From Brucella pseudogrignonensis (GTDB lineage Bacteria > Pseudomonadota > Alphaproteobacteria > Rhizobiales > Rhizobiaceae), in contig NZ_NNRM01000022.1 of the NCBI RefSeq assembly GCF_002252525.1, positions 186,001 to 250,000 of the forward strand: a stretch of 64,000 bases of DNA, written 5' to 3'. How positions within the stretch are numbered: the first letter of the stretch is position 1; each line of letters starts with the position of its first letter. Positions 48,799 to 58,370 of the stretch are shown one piece after another. A program made the position numbers and the translations under genes. The notes under the pieces are model-generated. The model saw only the letters and a list, made by a program, of their open reading frames with translations. It did not search any database and had not been told where the DNA came from.

Positions 48799-49332
48799 TT
48801 AATTTTTGGCGATGCTGCCAACAGCGATATTATCGATGCGCTTGAGGCTCATACCGATTACCGGAACAAGTTCCTTCTCAACGCGGACCGAAACAGTCAC
48901 ATTCATAGTGTTCTTGTCGGCAACGCGAGCAAGCATCGCGCCATTGAGCTCTTTACGGTTAAGACCGAGAACCACCTTGTTGCCGGTTACGGAGCCAGAG
49001 GTAACGTTGAGGCCTTTACCTTCAGCGCCGTCATTAAACTTGCCCGAATAGTTGGAGCCGACGCGCGTCACGGTTGCCTTCATAGGCTGCGAGAAAACAC
49101 CAACGCGGCAAGAACCATCAAGCGTCATTCCAACCGCATTGTCAGGGGTAGTGCCTGCGAGCGTGCAGACAAATTTTGTGCCCTTGTATTTTCCGGCAAC
49201 AATTTCGCCCGGACCGGACCATTGGCCTTCAATCGTCTGAAAAAACTGTTCATCCTTGTCTGCAGCCAGAGCTGGCGCAGCAAAAAGCGATGCGGGCAGT
49301 AGCGTAAGGCATGCAGCGATGTAGTTTTTCAT
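48799..49332 (-). CDS. Exported protein of unknown function
   Basis: A 177-aa protein with a clear signal peptide (MKNYIAACLTLLPASLFA, cleavage near ALAAD). The mature part has a lipocalin-like rhythm of short beta strands (IEGQWSGPGEIVAG, FVCTLAG, MKATVTRVGSNYSGKF) and two Cys. I recognise it only as a conserved-looking periplasmic protein. ATG 49332 is chosen because it starts the signal peptide; the frame is open further upstream. It has its own terminator inside folK. Confidence 0.72.
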   Translation of the reverse strand: MKNYIAACLTLLPASLFAAPALAADKDEQFFQTIEGQWSGPGEIVAGKYKGTKFVCTLAGTTPDNAVGMTLDGSCRVGVFSQPMKATVTRVGSNYSGKFNDGAEGKGLNVTSGSVTGNKVVLGLNRKELNGAMLARVADKNTMNVTVSVRVEKELVPVIGMSLKRIDNIAVGSIAKN

Positions 49333-49536
49333 ATTCAGCTCTGTCCCGGAATCTCGACCGCTAGGCACCATTCCAATAGATGATCTACAAACACTCCGCA
49401 ACCGAACGTCAGGGTGTTTTGTTGGCGCAAGGATCACAGATTCGAGCACCTGATAGTGAAGCTTATAATCGTTTCGAATGGTTAACGCTTCGTTTTCATG
49501 GCGGCTGAAGTCACAGAGATTATTGGGAAGAGCTCA

Positions 49537-50628
49537 TTATTTTCGGTCAGTCGGCTTGTTGACCTTTTCACCATTGATGCGGGCAATATCACCAATAAAG
49601 TCGCCTACGCCGGGACGTTTTTCAGCATTGAACGGGAAGGGGCGTACAACATCCATCGCTGCAATCCCGATACGCGCAGTCATTAGGCCATTGACCACGC
49701 CTTCACCCAGTTTTGCGGAAAGACGCGATGCCAGACCATGACCTATCAGCTGCTGGATAACGCTATCTCCCATAGCAATCGTTCCGGTAACGGCCAAATG
49801 CGCTACGACACGTCGCGCAAGCTTGAGAAAGCCCAATGTGCCGGGACGGCCACCATAGAGCTGTGACAATCGGCGTATAAGGCGTGCAGATTCAAAGATC
49901 ACATAGCCAATATCAACAAGAGCCCGCGGGCTGATAGCTGTTACGATGGAAACACGCTTGGAAGCATTGAGAATGAGTGCGCGTGCCTCGCGATCAAGTG
50001 GTTTCAGAATTTCCGTTTCGGCAAGACGAATAAGATTACGGCCATCGATGATTTCATCGGTCAGTCCATCAAGCATCTGACGGCCGCGAGCGGTTTCCGG
50101 CAAGCCGGCCGCTATTGTCCGTAATTCATCGACCGCCTTTCGCGCAGCGGCCATATCATCACGTTCCGCTGCATCGGCCGCGTCTTTGCGCAAATGTTGA
50201 ACAGAGGCGAGCCGTCTTAATGCGATCAGCTCGCGCACGATGATGGCGACGAAAGAAGCAAGCGCAATCATTGCAACGCCAAGCGCCGTCCAGCCGAGCC
50301 AGTCTGCGCGCGTGAAGAGCGCCTGAATGAGATCTTCGGTCCAGATGCCGATCGCAAATGAAACAAGGATGCCCAACGCACCAAACAATATTTTGCTCAA
50401 CGACCATCGCCGGCGAGGCGGAGCTTCAAATGAAGGGTCCAGAACTTCCAGCTCTGCAGCCTCTTCATCCGTCAGGGCGAAGACATCGACCTCGGGAATG
50501 ACCTTCTCAAGATCGGTAACCGCACGCGGGCGGCGCGGCGCATCATTCGGTGCTCCAGAGGGCGAAATCGTATCCGTCGGCTTTTGAACGGTAAATGCTG
50601 CGGGTTTGCGTGGAGGCTGTTCACTCAT
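49537..50628 (-). CDS. YcjF family (TIGR01620/DUF697) membrane protein
   Basis: A 363-aa inner-membrane protein. A Pro-rich N-terminus (about 1-75) is followed by two hydrophobic helices (about 80-135), a cytoplasmic helical part and a C-terminal DUF697-like domain (KRVSIVTAISPRALVDIGYV, GTIAMGDSVIQQLIGHG). YcjF and YcjX are paired across proteobacteria, linked to envelope stress in enterics, but their biochemical role is unknown. It overlaps ycjX by four bases. Confidence 0.9.
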   Translation of the reverse strand: MSEQPPRKPAAFTVQKPTDTISPSGAPNDAPRRPRAVTDLEKVIPEVDVFALTDEEAAELEVLDPSFEAPPRRRWSLSKILFGALGILVSFAIGIWTEDLIQALFTRADWLGWTALGVAMIALASFVAIIVRELIALRRLASVQHLRKDAADAAERDDMAAARKAVDELRTIAAGLPETARGRQMLDGLTDEIIDGRNLIRLAETEILKPLDREARALILNASKRVSIVTAISPRALVDIGYVIFESARLIRRLSQLYGGRPGTLGFLKLARRVVAHLAVTGTIAMGDSVIQQLIGHGLASRLSAKLGEGVVNGLMTARIGIAAMDVVRPFPFNAEKRPGVGDFIGDIARINGEKVNKPTDRK

Positions 50629-52085
50629 GCCAGACGATCCCCGATTAGAAACTGCAATGCACGATCAAGCCGAATATGCGGCAACGAAAGCGTTATGCCT
50701 TCCGCCGTGCGCTCCAGCCGCGGAGGTCGGAAACGAACAAATCGAATGGCTGGTTCATCACTCGAAATCGATGGTTCGAATATTACATTAGGATTTTTTG
50801 GTAAATCACCGGGAAATATAGCTGTTTCTGTTTCACCGTCGAATATTTCAGCGTCGATACGCTCGCCTTCCAGCGGTGTTCCGATAATGACAGGCAAGGT
50901 ATCCTTGCCTTCCTTTACTGTCGCCTCACGCGTGGCGCGGACAGCCGCCATAGCCAATACGTCGATATCGGCACCCGAAAAATCAGCGCGTTCAATCGCC
51001 CGCTCAACAAGACGGCGAACGATTGCCTGCAACCGGTCGTGGCTTTCGTGGTGAAGATGATCGGCCTTTGTAGCAGCAACCAGAATGCGTCCGATACGCC
51101 GCTGAATGAGCCCGGTCAGCAGATTTGCCCGCCCCGGACGGAAACAGGAGAGAATATCGGTCAGCGCACGCTCCAGATCGGCAACCACAGCGCCACCGGC
51201 ATTCATGGCCTGCATGGCATCGATGAGGATAATCTGTCGATCAAGCCGCGCGATATGTTCCCGAAAAAATGGTTTGATCACATGCGTCTTATAGGCCTCG
51301 TAGCGACGCTCCATCATTGCGGCCAGACTGCCGGTTTTAAAATCGTCAGGTTTTAGGTCGGGTAGAGGGGCAAAAGTAAGCGCTGGCGAACCTTCAAGAT
51401 CGCCAGGCATCAAAAAGCGCCCCGGAGGCAGAGTGGAGAGCGCACGCTCATCAGCTTTGCCTGCGCGCAGATAGGCAGTGAAGCTTTTGGCCAGCCTTTG
51501 CGCTGTCAGCTCATCTGCGTTTTCAGAGGGAACAATTGCTTTTGCTTCATTAATCCAAGCTTGAGCAAGATCGATATGCGTCGGCTCATGAGCCAGAGCG
51601 AAGGAGTCTGCACTGAACTCACCATAGGTTTTGCCCAGCAAGGGCAGATCAAGCAGCCATTCGCCGGGGTAGTCGACAATATCTACCGAAAGTCGCCCCG
51701 GTGATAGCCAGCGCCCCCAGACAGAAGCTGTTTCATATTCGATTGTCAGACGGAGTTGTGAAATGGCACGCGTAGAATCCGGCCAGATACGCTCGTCAAG
51801 CAGTGCCGAAAGATGCTCTTCATATTGAAAACGCGGAACTGCATCATCGGGCTGCGGCTCAAGCATGGAACGCGAGATGCGTCCCGACTTGTAAGCTTCA
51901 AACAGGGGCAGGCGACCGCCATGCACCATATTATGCACCAGAGCCGTGATGAAAACCGTTTTACCAGCGCGAGAAAGCCCTGTTACCCCCAATCTCAGCG
52001 ACGGAGACATCAAGCCTGTGGCTCGGTCTGTCAGCGTGTCGAGCGCGATCCTTGCTTCATCGCCGAAACTGGTCAGTTTTGCCAA
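50625..52085 (-). CDS. YcjX family P-loop ATPase/GTPase
   Basis: A 486-aa nucleotide-binding protein. The P-loop is GLSRAGKTVF at about residue 36, with VDIVDYPGEWLLDLPLL as the switch/Walker B-like region and VAATKADHLH as an NKxD-like motif. Translation begins at TTG with GAGGAAAC immediately upstream. The stop overlaps the ycjF start (ATGA), so the two are co-translated. Confidence 0.92.
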   Translation of the reverse strand: MAKLTSFGDEARIALDTLTDRATGLMSPSLRLGVTGLSRAGKTVFITALVHNMVHGGRLPLFEAYKSGRISRSMLEPQPDDAVPRFQYEEHLSALLDERIWPDSTRAISQLRLTIEYETASVWGRWLSPGRLSVDIVDYPGEWLLDLPLLGKTYGEFSADSFALAHEPTHIDLAQAWINEAKAIVPSENADELTAQRLAKSFTAYLRAGKADERALSTLPPGRFLMPGDLEGSPALTFAPLPDLKPDDFKTGSLAAMMERRYEAYKTHVIKPFFREHIARLDRQIILIDAMQAMNAGGAVVADLERALTDILSCFRPGRANLLTGLIQRRIGRILVAATKADHLHHESHDRLQAIVRRLVERAIERADFSGADIDVLAMAAVRATREATVKEGKDTLPVIIGTPLEGERIDAEIFDGETETAIFPGDLPKNPNVIFEPSISSDEPAIRFVRFRPPRLERTAEGITLSLPHIRLDRALQFLIGDRLA

Positions 52086-52180
52086 TTGTTTCCTCGTGAA
52101 AATTACGTCCTGTCACAGCCATAGATAGGAATTCATGAGCCGTATCAACAAGGAGGCCGCAGATAGAATGATGAAGCGTC

Positions 52181-52681
52181 TTAACGCGGCAAAGGAAAAT
52201 TCTCCAGAAAACCACGATCACGCGCGATTTCCGATAGCGGCCCATCGAAGGTTATTGTCGCAAGAGCAGCGGTAGGAAAGCCAGCTTCAAGACGCGAAAG
52301 GCTCGAAGGTTCACCGTCGCCACATAGCGCCAAAGCCAAATCTTCTATGCTGGGATTATGCCCAACAAGCATGAGTTGATCAGAGGCGGCATTGTTCTTG
52401 ATGGCCTTCATGTATTCTCCTGCGCCACCGCTATAGATTGTTTCATCGACAACGGTTTCAACATCAATACCAAGCCGCTCAATAAGCCCAAACGCCGTTT
52501 CGCGTGTCCGACAGGAGGCGGAGAGCACAACCCTGTCAGGCAAAATACCAGACATCTTCATAGCTTGTGCCAACTGGTCCAGTGAGGAAATACCTTCCTC
52601 ATCCAGCGGCCTGTCGAAGTCTTTCATCGCGGGCTTGGCCCAAATTGCCTTGGCATGACGGAGTAGAAAAAGGCGACTCAT
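52181..52681 (-). CDS. sixA: SixA-family phosphohistidine phosphatase
   Basis: A 166-aa histidine phosphatase. The RHG motif appears as LLRHAKA (residues 5-11) and the second catalytic His in LVGHNPSIEDLA; SASCRTRETAFGL provides the conserved Arg. SixA in E. coli removes phosphate from HPt or NPr proteins. GGAG precedes the ATG at ideal spacing. Whether it acts on the CckA-ChpT relay, encoded partly nearby, is only speculation. Confidence 0.88.
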   Translation of the reverse strand: MSRLFLLRHAKAIWAKPAMKDFDRPLDEEGISSLDQLAQAMKMSGILPDRVVLSASCRTRETAFGLIERLGIDVETVVDETIYSGGAGEYMKAIKNNAASDQLMLVGHNPSIEDLALALCGDGEPSSLSRLEAGFPTAALATITFDGPLSEIARDRGFLENFPLPR

Positions 52682-53078
52682 GAAAGGCTCCAAACAACAT
52701 TTTGAGGCTTCTGAAGCGTAATCCATGCCACAATTTCTGCAAGATTGCTCCCACCACCTGCAGTTTCAGACGATTTTTCGACGAACACTCACAATATACA
52801 CAGGTAGTTTTGCTGCAATAATGGGCAAAAACGAGAGCATAGGCTATGCTAATTCGGCAATTATATTTCTTAAGCAGCAACCGATCTAAAATATTGAAGT
52901 TTTTTACGAAAACAAAATTGAATTAATTATCTGTGTTTTAAAAAATGCTTATTTTTTCATCAAAATCACACAATTTTGATGAATTAAAAAGTAGTGAGAC
53001 GCGTGTGTTTGATGTTGTGTCCTTGTTGCGATCGACTTATATAACCGCTCGCGTCTCCTAGATGTGGGGTGATTCAGA
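52682..53078. other. AT-rich divergent region sixA / dksA
   Basis: About 400 bp holding the sixA and dksA promoters. The central part (52800-53000) is very AT-rich and shows no coding frame of note. Confidence 0.5.
53015..53043 (+). promoter_or_regulatory. Probable sigma70-type promoter of dksA
   Basis: TTGTGT and TATATA are separated by 17 bases, about 35 bases upstream of the dksA ATG. This is a reasonable but not perfect housekeeping promoter; it was chosen by eye. Confidence 0.45.
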
Positions 53079-53495
53079 ATGAGTGAATTGATCGACCTTG
53101 ACTATAGGCCCACTGAAGACGAGCCGTTCATGAATGAACGGCAGAAGTCTTACTTTCGTGCAAAACTTGTTGCATGGAAGAATGATATTCTGCGCGAAGC
53201 GCGCGAAACATTAGAAGCGCTGCAGCAGGAAAATGCAAATCACCCGGACCTGGCGGATAGGGCATCCTCCGAAACGGATCGGGCAATTGAACTTCGCGCT
53301 CGCGACAGACAGCGCAAACTGATTTCCAAAATCGATGCAGCTCTCGGCCGTATTGACGAGGGGACCTATGGTTTTTGTGAGGAGACCGGCGATCCTATCA
53401 GTTTAAAACGACTTGATGCACGACCAATCGCAACGCTTTCTATTGAAGCACAAGAGCGCCACGAGCGCCGCGAAAAGGTCTATCGCGACGATTGA
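53079..53495 (+). CDS. dksA: RNA polymerase-binding protein DksA
   Basis: A 138-aa transcription factor that enters the RNA polymerase secondary channel and acts with ppGpp. The coiled-coil tip DxxDxA motif is kept (Asp57-Leu-Ala-Asp60-Arg-Ala62). The zinc finger is degenerate: the first pair reads C100xxT103 and the second S121xxA124, so only one of four Cys ligands remains. Such cysteine-poor DksA is known in other alphaproteobacteria. A clear terminator follows. Confidence 0.94.
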   Translation: MSELIDLDYRPTEDEPFMNERQKSYFRAKLVAWKNDILREARETLEALQQENANHPDLADRASSETDRAIELRARDRQRKLISKIDAALGRIDEGTYGFCEETGDPISLKRLDARPIATLSIEAQERHERREKVYRDD

Positions 53496-53522
53496 TCTTC
53501 ATCCAGTCGAATAAGAAATTTC

Positions 53523-53550
53523 AAGGCTGCGGTTTACCGCAGCCTTTTTT
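53523..53550 (+). terminator. Terminator of dksA
   Basis: A perfect AAGGCTGCGG/CCGCAGCCTT stem with loop TTTA followed by T-tract, 27 bases after the stop. Confidence 0.93.
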
Positions 53551-53760
53551 ATTGGTTGGTTCTACTGCTGAAAAGAAAAAGTCACCGGTCTATTCGACGG
53601 ATTGTCGTCATTCTTGAACCTAGCTCGGATGGCATCAATTAAGGCGCCAGCAGTGCTAACTGCTTTCCGATTTTACTTTTCATCATCGCTCACTTATCAG
53701 CCCTTACCCGTTCAATCTCTTCGGGAGAAAATACGGATTAATCCGGCAACTGCGCTTCGA

Positions 53761-53868
53761 TTACTGAATAATACACGTCCCCGGCCAATCGCGGCATGAT
53801 CGATTGGCACAGCCAGTAACGACAGCCGTAAACGCGATTAGGCAAATAAGGATTGTTATTCTTTTCAT
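53761..53868 (-). CDS. Possible 35-aa small lipoprotein
   Basis: The frame starts MKRITILICLIAFTAVVTGC, a textbook lipoprotein signal with lipobox VTGC and Cys20, and leaves only a 16-residue mature peptide rich in Cys, Arg and Trp. This is entericidin-like in layout but not in sequence. The ATG overlaps the TGA of an upstream 71-codon frame; GCGGGG lies about ten bases upstream. Codon composition is AT-rich at the start. The function is unknown. Confidence 0.42.
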   Translation of the reverse strand: MKRITILICLIAFTAVVTGCANRSCRDWPGTCIIQ

Positions 53869-54080
53869 ATATGCTGCCCCGCTAAATTCTCGTCGCTCCA
53901 ACACAGATTTATATCAGGGATACGTGTAGATTGCCGGTGCTGAAAGCCGCATACGTTTTGAATAATACCAAGAGACCGAAGACGGGCCATCACAAAGCCT
54001 AAAACGACAAGCGTTCCCGCTAAGCCAGTTCTACCTTGCAAACTCTCAACATAGATACCACTCGCGATCAAAGTCGCCAC
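53865..54080 (-). CDS. Doubtful 71-aa hypothetical protein
   Basis: The frame starts at GTG and has a short hydrophobic stretch (GLAGTLVVLGFVMARL) and a polar, Cys-containing tail. It lacks a clear ribosome site and lies behind the terminator of the FliO-like gene. The only support is the four-base overlap with the following small lipoprotein frame. It may be a relic of a longer membrane protein. Confidence 0.22.
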   Translation of the reverse strand: MATLIASGIYVESLQGRTGLAGTLVVLGFVMARLRSLGIIQNVCGFQHRQSTRIPDINLCWSDENLAGQHI

Positions 54081-54094
54081 TCGGGCTTAACCAA

Positions 54095-54121
54095 AAACTC
54101 CTGAGTCATGCTCAGGAGTTT
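54095..54121 (-). terminator. Terminator of the FliO-like gene
   Basis: A perfect 11-bp stem AAACTCCTGAG/CTCAGGAGTTT with five-base loop, followed on the minus strand by TTTTTGG, 16 bases after the stop. Confidence 0.9.
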
Positions 54122-54136
54122 GGTATTATCCGCAAA

Positions 54137-55384
54137 TCAGAATTTGCGTGTTTCGTCCTTGGTCAGTTCACCAAGCAGCTTTTCCATTTCGTCCTCGATA
54201 TCGTCGCTTGGCTTGCCACCGTTCGGCGAAATATCGAGAGATCCTAGAAGTTCTTCTTCAAAAATATCGACTTCCAGCATTTCCGGCTCTTTGTTGCCAG
54301 ATGTGGCAGACGTATCGGTTTCGAGATCTGCCATGATCGCGTCATGCAGTGCTCCGCCCAGATCTTCGAGACCATCGTCTGTTTCTGTTTCTTGATCAGA
54401 AACAACAGCTACAGGTTCCAATTTCGGGGCTGCAGGCGTGAAATCAGGCGCTGATGAGGTTGTGACTGCAGGGCTCTGGAGAATGTCGCCAATCTCTGGT
54501 GCCGGGGTTTTCGCGCTTGGCGTCACTTCACGCTCAGGCGTCACGCTACCAAGATCAGCTGCAGCAACCGTTGCTGCTGCGGCTGCACTGGCACCAAGAC
54601 CTGATGTCGAACTCAAAACACCACGCGAAACCTGGCTAAGCGGATAGGCAGGATGCAAACGCGGTGCCTGCGGCTGCTCTGCAGGGCGTGCAGCAGGAAG
54701 AACGGTGCGTGGCTGTGGGGGATAGTTCGGCGTTGGACGGGGCGGCTGCTGAGGACGGGCTGGCGCAACCGGCGTTTCAGAAACCTTTGGCGCCTGAGGC
54801 GTTACTGGAGGCACAGGAGGGCGCGGAGGCGCACGGAATTGCGGCGTTTCGGGTGCAGCCTGTTGCACAGGCGTTTCACGGACTGGCTCGGGCTTGCGTT
54901 GAACAGACGTATCAATTGGAGAATTGAGCTGAATGGCTTCGTCTTTTTGAATCGTCTGCTGGCTCTGCTGGGAAAGGGCCGGGCGCTCGCTTACCTCAGT
55001 TGTGATGCTGGCTTCGTGCTGGCGAAAACGTTCGATATGTTCCGGTTCGATACGTGACGCTTGCGACCGCGCGTTGGCGCGCGATTCCATAACGATGTTC
55101 TGTTCAACAACGACATCTGTCGGACCACCGATGAGTAGAAGGTGTTCAACATCGTCGCGACGAATAAGAACGAGTTTACGACGGCTGTCGACCGCCGCTG
55201 CATCCATCACTGAAAGTCTAGGCTGGCGTCCTGTTCGACCGTTCGTGGCAAAAGTCCCGCCTCCAAAGCGACGGATAATACTAAGAACAACGAAAATTCC
55301 GCCAAGAATGATCGCAAAAATAAGGATAAAGCCGACAATATTTGCGGCACTTTCTCCAACAAGACCGCTGAGCCATTCCTTCAT
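54137..55384 (-). CDS. FliO/MopB-like membrane protein with long Pro-rich tail
   Basis: A 415-aa protein with one N-terminal membrane helix (about 15-37), then a FliO-like beta domain (about 55-100: RLSVMDAAAVDSRRKLVLIRRD, LLIGGPTDVVVEQNI). Residues about 160-300 are a Pro/Gln/Ala-rich disordered region, and the C-terminus is acidic. FliO is normally a ~90-140-aa flagellar export chaperone encoded with fliP; here the protein is far longer and there are no flagellar genes around, so a general membrane-scaffold role is possible. It is divergent from cckA. Confidence 0.78.
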   Translation of the reverse strand: MKEWLSGLVGESAANIVGFILIFAIILGGIFVVLSIIRRFGGGTFATNGRTGRQPRLSVMDAAAVDSRRKLVLIRRDDVEHLLLIGGPTDVVVEQNIVMESRANARSQASRIEPEHIERFRQHEASITTEVSERPALSQQSQQTIQKDEAIQLNSPIDTSVQRKPEPVRETPVQQAAPETPQFRAPPRPPVPPVTPQAPKVSETPVAPARPQQPPRPTPNYPPQPRTVLPAARPAEQPQAPRLHPAYPLSQVSRGVLSSTSGLGASAAAAATVAAADLGSVTPEREVTPSAKTPAPEIGDILQSPAVTTSSAPDFTPAAPKLEPVAVVSDQETETDDGLEDLGGALHDAIMADLETDTSATSGNKEPEMLEVDIFEEELLGSLDISPNGGKPSDDIEDEMEKLLGELTKDETRKF

Positions 55385-55796
55385 GCGGGTAACCCTCTCA
55401 TACTAAAAACGAATAATGTCCAGTCGATGAAGCCACACTTCCCCGCGCTCCATCTACTGCGACAACACATATCTCGCAGAACACTAGTTCAATTTGCCTG
55501 ACTTGGGAATGTTCCATCAATTTACGAGAAACATATGATCCCCAGCCAAAACAGTGCAAAACACATTGGTTCATGCTGTTTTGAGGTCGGGATGCTTGTG
55601 CTGTCAGGCAATTAACGCATTCTGCGAATCGGATATACCCTGCAATATGCGTCAAAATCTGGCACAAGACATAAAGCAGGGAACGTGATTGGTTTTGCTT
55701 GATGAATAAGATAGCGCTTGAGCTGGAAGAAACGGCGAACGGACGGTTTATCGTCCATGCAGTTCAGCCAAATAGCATGAAAGGGCAGTGGGCCTG
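55385..55796. other. Divergent region FliO-like gene / cckA
   Basis: About 410 bp that must hold both promoters. The last third contains a 31-codon frame coupled to cckA. I see no CtrA-type TTAA-N7-TTAAC box. Confidence 0.5.
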
Positions 55797-55797
55797 A
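55702..55797 (+). CDS. Possible 31-aa upstream ORF coupled to cckA
   Basis: The frame runs MNKIALELEETANGRF and ends with TGA overlapping the cckA ATG (TGATG). It has no strong ribosome site of its own (GGGAAC is about 17 bases upstream). The stop-start overlap could couple translation of cckA to this frame. It might instead be chance; conservation would decide. Confidence 0.35.
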   Translation: MNKIALELEETANGRFIVHAVQPNSMKGQWA

Positions 55798-58367
55798 TGT
55801 CGCGACAGACGGACAATAATTATCCGAAACCGCTCGTCATGCCGAAGCGTGGCTCAAGTGCAGCTCTGCGGCTTTTGATTATCGGCGTCGTGTTGACGGT
55901 CGCAGCGCTCGTCTATTTTGTATTCCGCGACCAGCTTGGTGATGGCTTCGCCATCATACTCATGGGCATTCTGTCCATGATCGGCGTTTTCTATCTCTTT
56001 GGCGCAGCAACTGGGCTGATCCATTTCAGCCAGCGGCATGGTGAGCAGGATCTCGCACACACTTTCATGGATACGTTGCCTGAAGGCACTGTTATTTCGG
56101 ATGCTCGCGGCCAGATCGTTTATGCAAACCACGCCTATGCGGGCATGACTGGTATTGCGAGCGCTGATGGTATTCGGTCGCTCGATAATATTCTGACCAG
56201 TGAGCCAGCCGCCTCTGACGCTATTTATCGCCTCACAAATGCAGTTCGCGACGGTCATTCGGCGCAGGAAGAAGTACGCATTTCCGGCGGCCTCTCGCGT
56301 GAAGGTCAAAGTTCAGCCGCGCCCGTCTGGTATCGGATCAAGGCGCGCCCTGTTGATGGCGGACAGGATTTTAAGGGACAACTCGTCGCCTGGCAGATTG
56401 CTGATATTTCCGATGAACGCGCCGAACAGGAGCGCTTTTTTCAGGAACTGCAGGAAGCGATCAACCACCTCGATCACGCACCAGCAGGCTTCTTCTCGGC
56501 TGATCCTTCAGGCCGGATCATCTATCTCAATGCGACGCTCGCCGAATGGCTTGGCGTTGACCTGACACAGTTCACACCCGGCTCGCTTACGCTCAATGAC
56601 ATTGTTGCGGGCAGTGGCATGGCATTGATCAAAGCCGTCAAAGCAGAGCCAGGCACCAGCCGTAACACAGTCATCGATCTTGATCTTATCAAGCGCAATG
56701 GCCAGAGCCTCGCTGTTCGCTTTTATCACCGCGTTCAGGCCGCTCGTGATGGCACGCGTGGCACAAGCCGTACAATCGTGCTGGATCGTGCCGAGGGCGA
56801 GGATTCATCGGCAGCATTGCGTTCCGCTGAAGTACGTTTCACGCGCTTCTTCAATTCGGCTCCAATGGCCATTGCAGCAGTGGATGCTGAAGGTCATACG
56901 CTGCGGACCAATGCGCGCTTCCTCGATATTTTCGCCCCTGTGGTTGATCGCGATGCGGTCGATAATCGCGTCAAGCTTGAAAATGTCGTTCATGAACGCG
57001 ACCGCGAAACCTTCAATAAGGCACTGGCTGCAGCCTTTGCAGGGCAGGCCAGTATCTCGCCTGTCGACACGGTTCTGCCGGGTAATGAAGACCGTCACAT
57101 TCGCTTCTATATGAGTGCTGTCACCGATCTTGGTGAAACAAGCGAAGAAGCAGCGATCATTTCTGCTGTCGAAACCACTGAGCAGAAGGCGCTTGAAAAT
57201 CAGATGGCGCAGAGCCAGAAGATGCAGGCTGTCGGTCAGCTTGCTGGTGGTATCGCGCACGACTTCAACAATGTGCTGACCGCGATCATCATGTCTTCGG
57301 ATTTGCTGCTGAGCAATTACCGCGCTTCCGATCCGTCCTTCCCGGACATCATGAACATCAAGCAGAACGCCAATCGTGCAGCCTCGCTCGTGCGGCAGCT
57401 GCTCGCGTTCTCGCGCCGTCAGACGCTCCGCCCGGAGGTTCTCGATCTTACAGACGTTCTGGCCGATCTGCGTATGCTTCTCGCGCGTCTTGTCGGCAAG
57501 GATATTGGCCTCAAGATCGAACACGGACGCGATGTCTGGCCTGTTAAGGCCGATCTTGGTCAATTCGAACAGGTTGCCGTCAATCTCGCTGTAAACGCCC
57601 GCGACGCGATGCCGGAGGGCGGCGAGATCACACTGCGCACACGCAATGTCAAAGCGAACGAAGCAGCAAAGCTCAACTATCGTGATCTGCCAGAAGCCGA
57701 CTATGTAGTCTTTGAAGTTGAAGACACCGGCACGGGTATCCCAGCCGATGTGCTCGAAAAAATCTTCGAGCCATTCTTCACGACAAAGGAAGTCGGAAAG
57801 GGCACCGGTCTTGGTCTCTCGATGGTCTATGGCATCATCAAGCAGACCGGCGGCTTCATCTATTGCGATTCCGAGGTTGGAAAAGGCACGACGTTCAAAA
57901 TCTTCCTGCCACGCCATATTGAAGAAAAGGGCGCAGACAATGCACCCGTGGCGGTCAAGGAAAAGAAGATCGAAAAGGCTGCCGATCTTTCCGGTTCCGC
58001 AACTGTGCTTCTCGTTGAAGACGAAGACGCGGTGCGCATGGGCGGCGTACGTGCGCTGCAATCTCGCGGCTATACCGTGCACGAAGCAGCATCCGGTGTT
58101 GAAGCACTCGAGGTGCTTGAAGAGCTGAACGGTCAGGTGGACATCGTCGTCTCCGACGTTGTGATGCCGGAAATGGACGGACCGACTCTGTTGCGCGAAT
58201 TGCGCAAGACGCATCCAGACATCAAGTTCATCTTTGTTTCGGGCTATGCAGAAGACGCTTTTGCACGCAATCTGCCGGCCGATGCCAAGTTTGGATTCCT
58301 GCCAAAGCCTTTCTCTCTCAAGCAGTTAGCAACTGCTGTTAAAGAAATGCTGGAGAAAGAAGATTGA
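55797..58367 (+). CDS. cckA: Cell-cycle hybrid histidine kinase CckA
   Basis: An 856-aa hybrid sensor kinase that phosphorylates CtrA and CpdR through ChpT in alphaproteobacteria. Two membrane helices (about 23-43 and 51-74) are followed by PAS domains (about 85-450), the H-box [14 protein letters not shown] with His488, an HATPase domain ([30 protein letters not shown]) and a receiver domain with Asp787 in [15 protein letters not shown] 55797 is preferred over GTG 55788. Two genes follow closely. Confidence 0.95.
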   Translation: MSRQTDNNYPKPLVMPKRGSSAALRLLIIGVVLTVAALVYFVFRDQLGDGFAIILMGILSMIGVFYLFGAATGLIHFSQRHGEQDLAHTFMDTLPEGTVISDARGQIVYANHAYAGMTGIASADGIRSLDNILTSEPAASDAIYRLTNAVRDGHSAQEEVRISGGLSREGQSSAAPVWYRIKARPVDGGQDFKGQLVAWQIADISDERAEQERFFQELQEAINHLDHAPAGFFSADPSGRIIYLNATLAEWLGVDLTQFTPGSLTLNDIVAGSGMALIKAVKAEPGTSRNTVIDLDLIKRNGQSLAVRFYHRVQAARDGTRGTSRTIVLDRAEGEDSSAALRSAEVRFTRFFNSAPMAIAAVDAEGHTLRTNARFLDIFAPVVDRDAVDNRVKLENVVHERDRETFNKALAAAFAGQASISPVDTVLPGNEDRHIRFYMSAVTDLGETSEEAAIISAVETTEQKALENQMAQSQKMQAVGQLAGGIAHDFNNVLTAIIMSSDLLLSNYRASDPSFPDIMNIKQNANRAASLVRQLLAFSRRQTLRPEVLDLTDVLADLRMLLARLVGKDIGLKIEHGRDVWPVKADLGQFEQVAVNLAVNARDAMPEGGEITLRTRNVKANEAAKLNYRDLPEADYVVFEVEDTGTGIPADVLEKIFEPFFTTKEVGKGTGLGLSMVYGIIKQTGGFIYCDSEVGKGTTFKIFLPRHIEEKGADNAPVAVKEKKIEKAADLSGSATVLLVEDEDAVRMGGVRALQSRGYTVHEAASGVEALEVLEELNGQVDIVVSDVVMPEMDGPTLLRELRKTHPDIKFIFVSGYAEDAFARNLPADAKFGFLPKPFSLKQLATAVKEMLEKED

Positions 58368-58370
58368 TGT

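Larger units (their letters stand above)
53551..54094. other. Low-information region with two tiny minus-strand frames
   Basis: About 540 bp with no long gene. On the minus strand a 71-codon frame and a 35-codon lipoprotein-like frame overlap by ATGA (listed separately). The plus strand shows nothing convincing. Its texture resembles a decayed gene region. Confidence 0.45.

Noticed and set aside
56805-58214. A 469-codon minus-strand open frame across cckA
   Set aside because: The plus strand encodes unmistakable kinase and receiver motifs; the antisense translation has no recognisable domain.
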